Below, one piece after another: positions 1-8,771 of a stretch of DNA of 64,000 bases. Position numbers and translations under genes: made by a program. This DNA comes from Candidatus Thiodiazotropha sp. 'RUGA' (lineage in GTDB: Bacteria; Pseudomonadota; Gammaproteobacteria; Chromatiales; Chromatiaceae), in assembly GCA_016842065.1 (NCBI GenBank), contig JAEPDS010000008.1, forward strand, positions 62,001-126,000, in the 5' to 3' direction. The notes below the pieces were generated by a model. It was not told the origin of the DNA, did no database searches, and saw only the letters and a list, made by a program, of their open reading frames with translations. Within the stretch, counting starts at the first letter, position 1. Every line of letters begins with the position of its first letter.

Positions 1-80
1 TCCATTGGCACTGCCCGAGTTGTAAAACCTGGGGGGCAATCAAGCCGATCCAGGGTATTGGCAGAAACATCAAGGGTTGA
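1..80 (+). CDS. lapB: LapB (YciM) lipopolysaccharide assembly protein, C-terminal end only
   Basis: Only the last 25 codons and the stop are inside the window; the frame begins at base 3 and ends with TGA at 78-80. The tail reads HWHCPSCKTWGAIKPIQGI, which is the second half of the rubredoxin-like CxxC zinc ribbon that closes LapB. LapB is a TPR protein of the inner membrane that controls LpxC turnover. Placement directly before pyrF is the conserved gammaproteobacterial order. The identification rests on this short tail plus its position. Confidence 0.8.
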   Translation, partial: HWHCPSCKTWGAIKPIQGIGRNIKG

Positions 81-137
81 TTACAGGCCCTGAAAATTCC
101 TCAGCATCAACACCAATCCTGATAAGGAGCAAGCAAT

Positions 138-848
138 ATGAATGGGACAGACTCTAAGGTCATTGTCGCTTTAGATTTTCCGCAACAGCAACAGGCCTTG
201 GATCTGGTTGAACGCCTCGATCCGTCACTCTGTCGATTGAAGGTGGGCAAAGAGATGTTCACCCGCCTGGGCCCGCAGTTTGTCGAGCAGTTGAGCAGTC
301 GGGGCTACGACATATTCCTGGATCTGAAATTTCACGACATACCCAATACCGTCGCCGCAGCCTGCGATGCGGCGGCGGATCTGGGGGTATGGATGATGAA
401 TCTGCACGCTTCCGGTGGGCGGCGCATGATGGTGGCGGCGAGAGAGCGCCTGGAGCAGCGCAGTGAGCGCCCCTTGCTGGTTGCCGTGACAATTCTTACC
501 AGCCTGGGTGTTGAGGATATTGCTGAGGTCGGTTATCAGGGTGAACCGGCAGAGAATGTCTTGAGGCTGGCCAAACTGACCGATGAGTCGGGACTGGACG
601 GGGTGGTCTGCTCACCCAGAGAGGCGAGTGACATACGCCAGCAACTGGGTCAGGACTTTCTGCTTGTGACCCCGGGGGTCAGGCCCAGTAGCGCCGCCAA
701 GGACGATCAGCGCAGAGTGATGACCCCAGCTGATGCGATGGGCGCCGGCTCGAGTTATCTGGTGGTCGGCAGGCCGATCACCGCTGCAGATGATCCGATT
801 CAGGCACTCCAGGCGATCAATGCTGAAGTGTCGGAGTCTCTGGCGTGA
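138..848 (+). CDS. pyrF: Orotidine 5'-phosphate decarboxylase
   Basis: Catalyses the last step of UMP synthesis, decarboxylating OMP to UMP in the cytoplasm. The 236-residue protein has the normal length. It carries the N-terminal VALDFP strand with the first active-site Asp, the catalytic block [10 protein letters not shown] (residues about 62-71) with its Lys-Asp pairs, and the phosphate-binding end region TPGVRP and VVGRPI. A good Shine-Dalgarno sequence (AAGGAG) lies 8 bases before the ATG. It follows lapB by 57 bases, so it may be cotranscribed with it. Confidence 0.97.
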   Translation: MNGTDSKVIVALDFPQQQQALDLVERLDPSLCRLKVGKEMFTRLGPQFVEQLSSRGYDIFLDLKFHDIPNTVAAACDAAADLGVWMMNLHASGGRRMMVAARERLEQRSERPLLVAVTILTSLGVEDIAEVGYQGEPAENVLRLAKLTDESGLDGVVCSPREASDIRQQLGQDFLLVTPGVRPSSAAKDDQRRVMTPADAMGAGSSYLVVGRPITAADDPIQALQAINAEVSESLA

Positions 849-888
849 GCAATCGTTTGGCATTTGATGTTTGCGCCCAAATCGTTCA

Positions 889-917
889 TTGACAGGTCAA
901 ACCTCTCCCCATAGGCT
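889..917 (+). promoter_or_regulatory. Possible sigma70 promoter for galU
   Basis: TTGACA at 889-894, a 17-base spacer, then TAGGCT at 912-917, about 70 bases ahead of the galU start. The -35 is perfect and the -10 is weak. It is called only by match to consensus. Confidence 0.35.
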
Positions 918-991
918 TGTGGCTTGTATAAGTGTTAACAGGCCCTAGCAGATCACGTTACTGCGAAATAGGTTGTTTGTAAGGAGATATG

Positions 992-1876
992 ATGGTGAAG
1001 AAGATTCGCAAGGCGGTATTCCCGGTTGCCGGTATGGGAACACGCTTTCTTCCGGCAACGAAAGCTAATCCCAAGGAGATGCTGCCTGTTGTGGACAAAC
1101 CGTTGATTCAATACGCTGCAGAGGAGGCAGAGGAAGCCGGTGTCAGCTCCCTGGTATTTGTAACCGGTCGAAACAAACGCTCAATTCCGGATCATTTCGA
1201 TAAGGCCTACGAGCTTGAGAGTGAACTCAAGGAGGCGGGTAAAACCGCATTGCTTGAAAAGGTGCAGAATGTGCTGCCAGAGGATGTCAGCTGCATCTAT
1301 CTGCGTCAGTCTGAAGCCTTGGGGCTTGGTCATGCCGTACTGTGTGCCGAACCGGTGGTTGCCGATGAACCTTTTGCCGTCATCCTGGCCGATGATCTGA
1401 TTCGTGGCGATGGCGGTGTCGGTGCACTGGAGCAGATGGCGCAGATCTACGAACGCTATCAGTGCAGTGTGATTCTGGTCGAAGAGGTACCCCAGGAAGA
1501 GACCAGTAAATACGGTATCGTCGAGGTCGAGGACGATGATGGGGAAACCGCCACCATTACCTCAATCGTGGAAAAACCCAAACCTGAAGATGCCCCTTCC
1601 AATCTGGGTGTGGTGGGCCGTTATATTCTGACGCCCAGAATCTTCTCCCTGATCAAAGAGACCGGCCGTGGCGCCGGTGGCGAAATTCAACTGACCGATG
1701 CGATTGCCGAGCTGCTCAAATATGAGAAAGTCAGGGCCTATCGTGTCAAGGGTAAGCGTTACGACTGCGGCAGTAAGCTCGGTTATCTGGAAGCTACCGT
1801 CGAACTGGGCCTGGCCCATGATGAGCTGGGGGACGGCTTTAAGGATTATCTCAAGGAACTGGCTGAAAAGCTCTAG
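992..1876 (+). CDS. galU: UTP--glucose-1-phosphate uridylyltransferase
   Basis: Makes UDP-glucose from UTP and glucose 1-phosphate, feeding LPS and exopolysaccharide synthesis. The nucleotidyltransferase signature is present at the N terminus ([18 protein letters not shown]), followed by the [10 protein letters not shown] and VEKP blocks typical of bacterial GalU. Two consecutive ATG codons (989 and 992) are possible. AAGGAG at 981-986 lies only 2 bases before the first and 5 before the second, so the second is preferred, giving 294 residues. It ends just before a palindromic terminator and a convergent tRNA gene. Confidence 0.96.
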   Translation: MVKKIRKAVFPVAGMGTRFLPATKANPKEMLPVVDKPLIQYAAEEAEEAGVSSLVFVTGRNKRSIPDHFDKAYELESELKEAGKTALLEKVQNVLPEDVSCIYLRQSEALGLGHAVLCAEPVVADEPFAVILADDLIRGDGGVGALEQMAQIYERYQCSVILVEEVPQEETSKYGIVEVEDDDGETATITSIVEKPKPEDAPSNLGVVGRYILTPRIFSLIKETGRGAGGEIQLTDAIAELLKYEKVRAYRVKGKRYDCGSKLGYLEATVELGLAHDELGDGFKDYLKELAEKL

Positions 1877-1898
1877 AGAAAACCGGGTGTGGAAACGA

Positions 1899-1926
1899 AA
1901 TACGGCCGCATTTATGCGGCCGTATT
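1899..1926. terminator. Hairpin terminator between galU and tRNA-Glu
   Basis: A perfect 12-bp stem (AATACGGCCGCA, 1899-1910, with its complement at 1915-1926) closes a TTTA loop. It lies between the stop of galU and the 3' end of the convergent tRNA gene and could serve both. A weak U-rich tail is present only in the minus direction. Confidence 0.65.
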
Positions 1927-1930
1927 GGAT

Positions 1931-2005
1931 TGGTACTCCCTAGGGGACTCGAACCCCTGTTACCGGCGTGAGAGGCCAGCGTCCTAACCACTAGACGAAG
2001 GGAGC
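1931..2005 (-). tRNA. tRNA-Glu (anticodon CTC)
   Basis: Read on the minus strand, 75 bases fold into a full cloverleaf. The acceptor arm is GCTCCCT with AGGGAGT (first pair G-U). The D arm is GTCT...GGAC. The anticodon stem CTGGC/GCCGG encloses the loop CTCTCAC, whose anticodon is CTC. The T arm contains TTCGAGT, and the 3' end is an encoded CCA with discriminator A. It closely resembles bacterial tRNA-Glu, but the anticodon is CTC rather than the usual TTC, so it should read only GAG. Confidence 0.93.
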
Positions 2006-2086
2006 AGCTTCTTGCGAAAGCCGGTATTATACTGACTTGGTTGCCAGGCTCAATGACCTGGCGAAAATTCTTTGGTGATTTAACTC

Positions 2087-3466
2087 TTGAAACAAGCTGC
2101 CAATTGGCTCAAAAAGAAGTTTTCCAGATTGGTAAATGGTCAGATCCAGGCGACTGGACTGAACAATGGCGAGCCTGTGTCCGCCATACTGATACCGAGA
2201 AACGAACACAATATTTCCCGCGCCAACATCAGTAACAACGCCATCAAGGTGCTTAGCCGACTGAATAAATCGGGCTATGAGGCCTATCTGGTGGGTGGTG
2301 GTGTGCGTGATCTGCTGCTCGGTCGTGAACCGAAAGATTTTGATGTGGCTACCAATGCGAGTCCGGAAGAGGTCAAGCAGGTGTTCAACAACTGTCGCCT
2401 GATCGGCCGGCGTTTCCGCCTGGCCCATGTCCATTTTGGCCGTGAAATCATTGAAGTGGCCACCTTTCGCAGTAACCGTCAGGCGACAGAGGCGGGGGAT
2501 CGCCAGATGGAAAACGGCATGATTCTAAGGGACAACGTCTACGGCACCCTGGAAGAGGATGCGCAACGGCGGGATTTCACCATCAATGCCCTCTACTACA
2601 GTATCGATGATTTTTCGGTGGTCGATTTCGCCAACGGCATGGTCGATCTGCAGCAGGGTGTGATCCGGCTGCTGGGGGATGTGGAGAGTCGCTACCGGGA
2701 GGATCCGGTACGCCTGCTGAGGGCGATCCGTTTTGCCGCAAAACTTGGTTTTGTCATTGAACCTGCCACGGAAGCGCCGATCGCCAGGTTTGCCACGCTG
2801 TTGGAGGATGTTCCTTCGGCAAGGCTCTACGAAGAGGTGTTGAAGCTGTTTCTTGGTGGGGCGGCGCTGGAGAGCTTTGAAAAGCTGCGCCACTATGAGC
2901 TGTTCGGACAGCTGTTTCCCGCTACCGAAGAGGCGCTCTCCCATGAGGATCATGAGTTCCCCATCACCTTTGTCAATCGGGGTATGGCGAATACCGATGA
3001 TCGTCTGAGCCAGGGCAAATCGGTGACGCCGGCTTTCCTGTTCGCGGTTCTGTTATGGGAGCCGGTCAGATTGCGGGCTGAGCGTCTTGAAGCGGAGGGT
3101 GTTCATCCACTTGAGGCTCTGCAGAATGCATCGACTGAGGTGTTGAGCGAGCAGGCCAAACATGTTTCGATACCAAAACGCTTCAGCTACCCGATGCGTG
3201 ACATCTGGCAGCTGCAGTTCCGTTTTACCCAGCGACAGGGGAAGCGTCCACAACGCCTGGCGAGCCATCCCAAGTTCAGGGCCGCCTACGATTTTCTGCT
3301 GTTACGTGCTGAATCGGGTGAGGTTGATCAGGAGTTGGCCGATTGGTGGACAGTCTATCAGCACGCCAATGGTGAGGAGAAGGTGTCGATGACCGAGCAG
3401 GGAAGGCGTGGTCGGGGCAGACGTCGCAGAAGGCGCCGTAAAAAGACTCAAACCGTTGATGAATGA
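2087..3466 (+). CDS. pcnB: Poly(A) polymerase I
   Basis: Adds 3' poly(A) tails that mark RNA for decay. The 459-residue product shows the class II nucleotidyltransferase head YLVGGGVRDLLLG followed by KDFDVATNA (catalytic Asp pair), the RRFRLAHV block, the RRDFTINALYY block, and a C-terminal Arg/Lys-rich tail (GRRGRGRRRRRRRKK) like that of E. coli PcnB. No in-frame ATG lies near the N terminus. TTG at 2087, 7 bases after a GGTGA ribosome site, is the best start. A rare start codon is known for pcnB in E. coli (AUU), so weak initiation may be conserved. It overlaps folK by 8 bases. Confidence 0.95.
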   Translation: MKQAANWLKKKFSRLVNGQIQATGLNNGEPVSAILIPRNEHNISRANISNNAIKVLSRLNKSGYEAYLVGGGVRDLLLGREPKDFDVATNASPEEVKQVFNNCRLIGRRFRLAHVHFGREIIEVATFRSNRQATEAGDRQMENGMILRDNVYGTLEEDAQRRDFTINALYYSIDDFSVVDFANGMVDLQQGVIRLLGDVESRYREDPVRLLRAIRFAAKLGFVIEPATEAPIARFATLLEDVPSARLYEEVLKLFLGGAALESFEKLRHYELFGQLFPATEEALSHEDHEFPITFVNRGMANTDDRLSQGKSVTPAFLFAVLLWEPVRLRAERLEAEGVHPLEALQNASTEVLSEQAKHVSIPKRFSYPMRDIWQLQFRFTQRQGKRPQRLASHPKFRAAYDFLLLRAESGEVDQELADWWTVYQHANGEEKVSMTEQGRRGRGRRRRRRRKKTQTVDE

Positions 3467-3956
3467 TCCAGCGTCAGTCGCTGTCTATATCGGCCTTGGC
3501 AGTAATCTTCAAAACCCGAAGTGGCAGGTGGAGAGCGCACTGGCAGAGCTTGCGCAGTTGCCCGAAAGCAGAATGGTGAGCCACTCATCCCTCTATCGGA
3601 GTCGCCCGGTCGGGCCACAGGACCAAGACGATTTCATCAATGCGGTCGCCCATCTGACCACCAGATTGGCAGCCGACTCCCTGCTCGACGCCTTGCAGCG
3701 GCTGGAGCAGCAACACCATCGGGTGCGGGCGCGTCGATGGGGGCCCCGTAGCCTCGATCTGGATCTGTTGCTGTATGGTGATCAGACAATCGATACACCA
3801 CGCTTGACGGTGCCTCATCCTGAGATCGCCAAGCGGAGTTTTGTGTTGCTGCCGTTGCATGAGATTGCTCCTGCTGATCTGATGATCCCCGGTCTTGGTT
3901 TAGTGCAGACCGTACTCAATGGCATAGAGAGGAGTGATATTGAACAACTTGCCTGA
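3459..3956 (+). CDS. folK: 2-amino-4-hydroxy-6-hydroxymethyldihydropteridine diphosphokinase
   Basis: Transfers pyrophosphate from ATP to 6-hydroxymethyl-dihydropterin in folate synthesis. The 165-residue protein has the GLGSNL N-terminal motif, the substrate loop RARRWGPRSLDLDLLLYG with the paired DLDL aspartates, and the VPHPEIAKRSFVLLPL block. An upstream extension of 17 codons is open but lies inside pcnB; ATG 3459, which overlaps the end of pcnB by 8 bases, gives the normal N terminus. The downstream kinase gene begins inside its last codons, so the three genes look translationally coupled. Confidence 0.95.
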   Translation: MNDPASVAVYIGLGSNLQNPKWQVESALAELAQLPESRMVSHSSLYRSRPVGPQDQDDFINAVAHLTTRLAADSLLDALQRLEQQHHRVRARRWGPRSLDLDLLLYGDQTIDTPRLTVPHPEIAKRSFVLLPLHEIAPADLMIPGLGLVQTVLNGIERSDIEQLA

Positions 3957-4593
3957 GATGCCCCGGTTTCTTGTGGTTGAGGGGCCGATCGGTGTGGGCA
4001 AGACCAGTCTTGTGCGGCGTCTCGCCAATCACTTTCAAAGTGAGATGCTGCTGGAGGGTGCGGAGGAGAATCCTTTTTTACAACGCTTCTACGAGAATCC
4101 CCGGGAGGCGGCACTGCCGGCTCAGTTGTTTTTTCTGTTTCAGCGCAGCAGACAGTGGAACGGGCTTGTCCAGGATGATCTGTTCCGGCAACAGCTGATT
4201 GCCGATTTTATGCTTGAGAAGGATCGTCTATTTGCCCAGATCAATCTCGATCAGGATGAGTTGGCGCTCTACGAGCAGGTCTATCAGCAGTTGACCCTGC
4301 AGGCACCTCCGCCCGATCTGGTGGTCTATCTTCAGGCACCGGTGGATACACTGATGAAACGGATAAAAAAGCGAGCCCGCCCACAGGAGAAGACCATTGA
4401 GGTGGACTATCTGAAAAAACTCTGTGATGCCTATACAGACTTTTTTTACTATTATGATCGATCGCCTCTTCTGATCATCAATGCGGCGGAGATCAATCCG
4501 TTGGAACGGCAGCGGGATTTTGATCTATTGATTGAGCATATCAGCAGCGAAGGCCCTGACCGGCGTTATCTCAATCCAACCCTGTCACTCTGA
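3940..4593 (+). CDS. Deoxynucleoside kinase (dNK/dGK family)
   Basis: Predicted to phosphorylate deoxynucleosides for salvage. Right after the N terminus is the P-loop EGPIGVGKTSL. A Lys/Arg-rich LID segment (MKRIKKRARPQEK, about residue 140) and a short YDRSP segment follow, as in the deoxyadenosine/deoxycytidine kinase family. The length of 217 residues is normal. Possible starts are GTG 3934, TTG 3940 and ATG 3958. TTG 3940 stands 5 bases after GAGGAG and is chosen. Location between folK and panB is common in gammaproteobacteria. Which deoxynucleoside is used cannot be read from the sequence. Confidence 0.87.
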   Translation: MNNLPEMPRFLVVEGPIGVGKTSLVRRLANHFQSEMLLEGAEENPFLQRFYENPREAALPAQLFFLFQRSRQWNGLVQDDLFRQQLIADFMLEKDRLFAQINLDQDELALYEQVYQQLTLQAPPPDLVVYLQAPVDTLMKRIKKRARPQEKTIEVDYLKKLCDAYTDFFYYYDRSPLLIINAAEINPLERQRDFDLLIEHISSEGPDRRYLNPTLSL

Positions 4594-4607
4594 ATGAGTG
4601 GAGTCCT

Positions 4608-5408
4608 ATGAGCAGAAAGAACATTACAATCAGAAGCCTGGTGGAAATGAAAGCGGCAGGCGAAAAAATCTCCGTATTGACCAGCTATGATGCCAGTTTC
4701 ACCCAGCTGATCGAGTCGGCCGGTGTGGATGTGATCCTGGTGGGGGATTCCCTGGGCATGGTGATACAGGGGCAGGAGAGCACACTGCCGGTAACCCTCG
4801 ATGAGATGATCTACCACACCCGCAATGTGGCCCGTACCAGAAGCCATGCGCTGTTGGTCTCCGACATGCCTTTCATGAGCTACCGCTCGCCTGAACTGGC
4901 GCTGGAATCTGCCGGCCGGTTGATGAAGGAGGGTGGGGCACAGATGGTGAAACTGGAGGGTGGAGCGATTCATTTGCAGACCATTCGACAGCTATCCGGC
5001 CAGGGCATCCCGGTATGTGGTCATCTGGGACTGCTGCCCCAGTCGGTTCATAAACTGGGCGGTTACCGGGTACAGGGCCGGGGTGAGCGGGATGCTGAAC
5101 AGATCCTGGATGATGCGGTTGCCCTCGAAGAGTCGGGAATCGATCTGCTGGTTCTGGAGTGTGTTCCGGATCAGCTGGCGGCCAGAATCAGTCGCAAATT
5201 AACCATTCCGGTCATTGGAATTGGTGCGGGTGTGGATTGTGATGGGCAGGTGTTGGTGCTCTACGATATGTTGGGTATCAATCCTCACCCACCCAGGTTC
5301 GTGGAGAATTTTCTCCACTCCGGCAGATCCATAGAAGAGGCGATCAAGGCCTACTCCACTGCTGTCAAGCAAGGCGATTTCCCCACCAAGGAGCACAGTT
5401 TTTCATGA
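4608..5408 (+). CDS. panB: 3-methyl-2-oxobutanoate hydroxymethyltransferase
   Basis: First committed step of pantothenate synthesis: adds a hydroxymethyl group from methylene-tetrahydrofolate to 2-oxoisovalerate. The 266-residue TIM barrel shows LTSYDASF, the metal-binding [34 protein letters not shown] and the signature VIGIGAG. It starts 14 bases after the kinase gene and its stop overlaps the panC start by 4 bases, so the genes form one operon. Confidence 0.97.
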   Translation: MSRKNITIRSLVEMKAAGEKISVLTSYDASFTQLIESAGVDVILVGDSLGMVIQGQESTLPVTLDEMIYHTRNVARTRSHALLVSDMPFMSYRSPELALESAGRLMKEGGAQMVKLEGGAIHLQTIRQLSGQGIPVCGHLGLLPQSVHKLGGYRVQGRGERDAEQILDDAVALEESGIDLLVLECVPDQLAARISRKLTIPVIGIGAGVDCDGQVLVLYDMLGINPHPPRFVENFLHSGRSIEEAIKAYSTAVKQGDFPTKEHSFS

Positions 5409-6262
5409 GTGGTTCACTGCTGACCTACGACCAGGTCGCCCCCTTGCGCCAGATGATTCACAGTTGGCGATCCCATGGCGAGAAGATCGGTTTCGTCCCC
5501 ACCATGGGCAACCTTCATTCGGGGCATCTGGCACTGGTGACTGAAGCCAAAAGGCGTGCCCGCAGAGTGGTGGTCAGTATCTTCGTCAATCCCCTGCAGT
5601 TTGGCGCCGGAGAGGATTTTGAGGATTATCCCCGCACCCTGGAAGCGGACAAGCAGCAGTTGCTCGATGCGGGCGTCGATCTGCTGTTTGCTCCAACACC
5701 GGAGGTTGTCTACTCCGCCGGGCAGGCACAACAGACCCGTGTGGAAGTGCCGGAGATCTCCGATGTACTGTGCGGCGCCAGTCGCCCTGGTCACTTCGTC
5801 GGGGTCGCCACGGTGGTCTGCAAACTCTTCAATATGGTGCAGCCGGATCTTGCGGTGTTCGGAGAGAAGGATTTTCAGCAGTTGATGGTGATTCGCCGGA
5901 TGGTGGCGGACCTTTCGATTCCGGTAGATATCCTTGGCCTGAAAACGGTGCGTGAGCAGGATGGCCTGGCAAAGAGCTCACGCAATGGCTATCTCAACGA
6001 GGAACAGCGGCAGACAGCCCCACAGCTTTTCCGGGTTATGCAACAGACCGCTCAGACCCTGGCCGACGGAAAGCGGGATTTTGCCCGTGTCGAGGCTGAG
6101 GCTCAGCAGCAGCTCCTCTCCGCCGGGTTCCAGCCTGACTACTATGTGATTCGCAATGCGGATGACCTGGCTCTGCCCACAGAGGCGGATTCCCGGCTGG
6201 TGATTCTTGCCGCCGCTCACCTGGGGACGACCCGATTGATCGACAATCTGCTGGTCGAATAG
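5405..6262 (+). CDS. panC: Pantothenate synthetase (pantoate--beta-alanine ligase)
   Basis: Joins pantoate and beta-alanine using ATP, through a pantoyl-adenylate. The nucleotidyltransferase fold is marked by [14 protein letters not shown] (HxGH-type motif), [17 protein letters not shown] and the KMSKS-like segment [10 protein letters not shown]. Length 285 is typical. It overlaps panB by ATGA, indicating translational coupling. Confidence 0.97.
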   Translation: MSGSLLTYDQVAPLRQMIHSWRSHGEKIGFVPTMGNLHSGHLALVTEAKRRARRVVVSIFVNPLQFGAGEDFEDYPRTLEADKQQLLDAGVDLLFAPTPEVVYSAGQAQQTRVEVPEISDVLCGASRPGHFVGVATVVCKLFNMVQPDLAVFGEKDFQQLMVIRRMVADLSIPVDILGLKTVREQDGLAKSSRNGYLNEEQRQTAPQLFRVMQQTAQTLADGKRDFARVEAEAQQQLLSAGFQPDYYVIRNADDLALPTEADSRLVILAAAHLGTTRLIDNLLVE

Positions 6263-6591
6263 CACCAATTTGGCTCAAATTTTTACAAATTGTTTAAACT
6301 TTCTGGAAATTATAATAGAATCAACAATCATAATAGCTTTTGTTAATACTTAATCTTCTCGTGATAAGTATCAGAAAAAGCAAAGTATTTTGACTCGGTA
6401 GCCTGTCTGAGATGGATTTTTCAGAGCTGGAATCACCCATAAAAGAATAAAATGCTGCAGAGCAGCATTTATTATTGATAGCTGAGTCATAATCGCGGAT
6501 AATTACCGGCCAATTACAGTCTAAACTTGGGATCTATGCCCGGTTTGGGTTGGCTAGATTTTAAAAATTTCACCACAAAGGTCATGAATCC
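6263..6591. other. AT-rich 329-base spacer between panC and panD
   Basis: No coding frame is convincing. The first 100 bases are very AT-rich (TTTAAACTTTC, TATAATAG) and could hold a panD promoter. A 9-bp stem with a 3-base loop (AAATGCTGC, 6450-6458, pairing with 6462-6470) is followed by TATTATT; it could be a weak terminator or a leader hairpin. No known riboswitch was recognised. Confidence 0.5.
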
Positions 6592-6972
6592 ATGCAGCTG
6601 ACAGTACTCAAGTGCAAGCTACACAGGGCATGTGTCACCCACTCAGAATTGGACTACGAAGGCTCATGTGCCATTGATGCCGAGCTGATGAAGCTGGCAG
6701 GTATCCATGAGTACGAACAGATCCAAATCTATAACGTGACTAACGGTGAAAGGTTCACCACCTACGCCATTCTGGCCGAGGCGGGTTCCCGGGTGATTTC
6801 AGTCAATGGCGCGGCGGCACACAAAGCCAATCCGGGCGATCGTGTGATTATTTGTGCCTATGCCGGTCTGGATGCGGATGAGATGAAAGGATTCAAACCA
6901 AGCCTGGTCTATCTGAACGAAGAGAATCAGGTGCTTCGTACCGGCGATGCCATTCCGATTCAGGCTGCCTGA
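6592..6972 (+). CDS. panD: Aspartate 1-decarboxylase, pyruvoyl-dependent
   Basis: Supplies beta-alanine for PanC by decarboxylating aspartate. The 126-residue proenzyme contains the self-cleavage site EGSCAID; Gly24-Ser25 is the predicted bond, with Ser25 becoming the pyruvoyl group. Lys9, Tyr22 and Arg12-region residues typical of the family are present ([18 protein letters not shown]). Although it belongs to the same pathway as panBC, it is set apart by 329 bases and probably has its own promoter. Confidence 0.97.
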   Translation: MQLTVLKCKLHRACVTHSELDYEGSCAIDAELMKLAGIHEYEQIQIYNVTNGERFTTYAILAEAGSRVISVNGAAAHKANPGDRVIICAYAGLDADEMKGFKPSLVYLNEENQVLRTGDAIPIQAA

Positions 6973-7051
6973 GCCAATTTCACTAATCAAACTACCAATG
7001 AGATCGCTTTAAGGGCTTGATGTCGTCCGCCCTTGATCAGGCCGTGGTTAT

Positions 7052-8506
7052 TTAGAGGCCAGGATCGTCGATCGCTGTCTGGTAGAGTTCGAGGTAGTGC
7101 TGCGCACTGGCCTCCCAGCTCAGGTCCTGCTGCATGCCGGTCATGGCAAGAATGTCCCAGTCACTGCCGGAGCGCCGGTAGAAATTGATGGCGTGTTCGA
7201 TCGCGCCCCACAGGCTGTTGCCATCGGCGTTATCAAAGACAAATCCCGTTGCGCTGCCGTTGGCCAGGGTGTGTGGTGTAACATCGACGACGCTGTCCGC
7301 GAGTCCACCGGTACGCCGCACAATCGGCACAGTACCGTATCTCAGACTGTACATCTGGTTCAGGCCGCAGGGCTCGAATCTGGAGGGCATCAGAAAACAG
7401 TCGCTGCCGGCTTCAATGCGGTGGGAGAGTCCCTCATCATAGCCGATGGTGATGCCCACCCGGCTATGGTATCGGTTACTGATCTTTTCCAGTGCACTTT
7501 GCAGGCTGTGGTCACCGGATCCCAGCATCACCAGTTGCGCGCCCGAGTCCATGATGCCCGGCAGAACCTGCAGGATCAGGTCGACACCCTTCTGATCGAC
7601 CAATCGACCGACATAGCCGAACAACGGAATATACTCATCCTCAGGCAGGCCGAATTCCCTTTGTAAAGCCAGTTTGTTATTGCGTTTTGCCGGGAAATTG
7701 TCGATCGAGTAGGGGGTGTCGATGTGGGGATCGTTGAGTGGATCCCACTGATGGTAGTCGATGCCGTTGAGGATGCCGCTGAAATGGCTGGCGCGGTGTT
7801 GCAGCAAGCCCTCCAACCCATAGCCGAATTCAGCGGTTTTGATCTCTTCCGCATAGGTCGGGCTGACCGTATTGACCCGGTCGGAGAGGGCAATTCCCCC
7901 TTTTATGAACGAGAGTTGGTCATGGAACTCAAGGGCGTGATGGGTCCAGAGTGATTTATCCAGTCCCAGGCGAAGAAAGGTCGCCCAGTCGAACAGGCCC
8001 TGATAGGCCAGGTTGTGGATGGTGAAGAGGGTGGCCGGGCGTTTCTCCTCGGGCTGCAGCAGGGGGGCGATCAGGCCGGTCTGCCAATCATTGGCATGAA
8101 CCACGTCCGGCTGCCATTCGAGACCGGCCCCGTCCAGCGCCACGCTGACGGCAGCCTGACAAAACAGCATGAAGCGGTCAGCATTATCGGGCCAGTTGTA
8201 GCCCTCCGGCGTGAGATAGGGATTGCCGGGACGATCGAACCATCTGGGTGCATCGACCACATACAGCGGCACCTCATGGGGGTCGCATACCCCTTGCAGC
8301 AGCTTGACTTTACCACCATCGAGTTCCAGCTCGGCCACCTTCTGCAGATTAGCCGCTTTGGCGAGTACCTGGGGATAGCCTGGAACGATCAGGCGGCAGT
8401 CCATGCCAATATGGTTCAGCGCAGCAGGCAGACTGCCGGCTACATCCGCCAAGCCGCCAGTCTTGATAAGAGGTGCCACTTCGCTGCTGGCATAGAGGAT
8501 CTTCAT
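7052..8506 (-). CDS. glgA: Glycogen synthase (ADP-glucose type, GT5)
   Basis: Elongates alpha-1,4-glucan from ADP-glucose. The 484-residue protein begins with MKILYASSEVAPLIKTGGL (KTGGL substrate loop) and has HANDWQTGL, TIHNLAYQG, the linker into the C-terminal Rossmann half (YVGRLVDQKGVDL) and the E-x7-E region MPSRFEPCGLNQ. It is divergent from pgi across a 265-base shared upstream region, and lies in a glycogen gene neighbourhood with glgB and glgC. Confidence 0.96.
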   Translation of the reverse strand: MKILYASSEVAPLIKTGGLADVAGSLPAALNHIGMDCRLIVPGYPQVLAKAANLQKVAELELDGGKVKLLQGVCDPHEVPLYVVDAPRWFDRPGNPYLTPEGYNWPDNADRFMLFCQAAVSVALDGAGLEWQPDVVHANDWQTGLIAPLLQPEEKRPATLFTIHNLAYQGLFDWATFLRLGLDKSLWTHHALEFHDQLSFIKGGIALSDRVNTVSPTYAEEIKTAEFGYGLEGLLQHRASHFSGILNGIDYHQWDPLNDPHIDTPYSIDNFPAKRNNKLALQREFGLPEDEYIPLFGYVGRLVDQKGVDLILQVLPGIMDSGAQLVMLGSGDHSLQSALEKISNRYHSRVGITIGYDEGLSHRIEAGSDCFLMPSRFEPCGLNQMYSLRYGTVPIVRRTGGLADSVVDVTPHTLANGSATGFVFDNADGNSLWGAIEHAINFYRRSGSDWDILAMTGMQQDLSWEASAQHYLELYQTAIDDPGL

Positions 8507-8771
8507 CGTCAGTTGCTATTCCACTCTGTATTCGATTAAAAAAAGCAATGTAAGCATTTTTTCAATTCTCAACGCAACCATTATTCTGTTTCTGATTGAT
8601 TCTGCACCCACGATAGGTGTGTATGGGCTAGCGCGGTCAGCTCGGATAGAATAGTCAAAGTGTCGATCAGTTATTGCGCCCTCCTTGCACTGATGCGGGT
8701 ATCTTCTTACTATCTCGCAGAATCCGCGCCTCATATCTGAAGGCCAACCAGAACATAACAAAAGAGCGATT

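Noticed and set aside
8537..8560. Apparent A/T palindrome between glgA and pgi
   Set aside because: The arms do not actually pair on inspection (AAAAAAGCAATG against GCATTTTTT).
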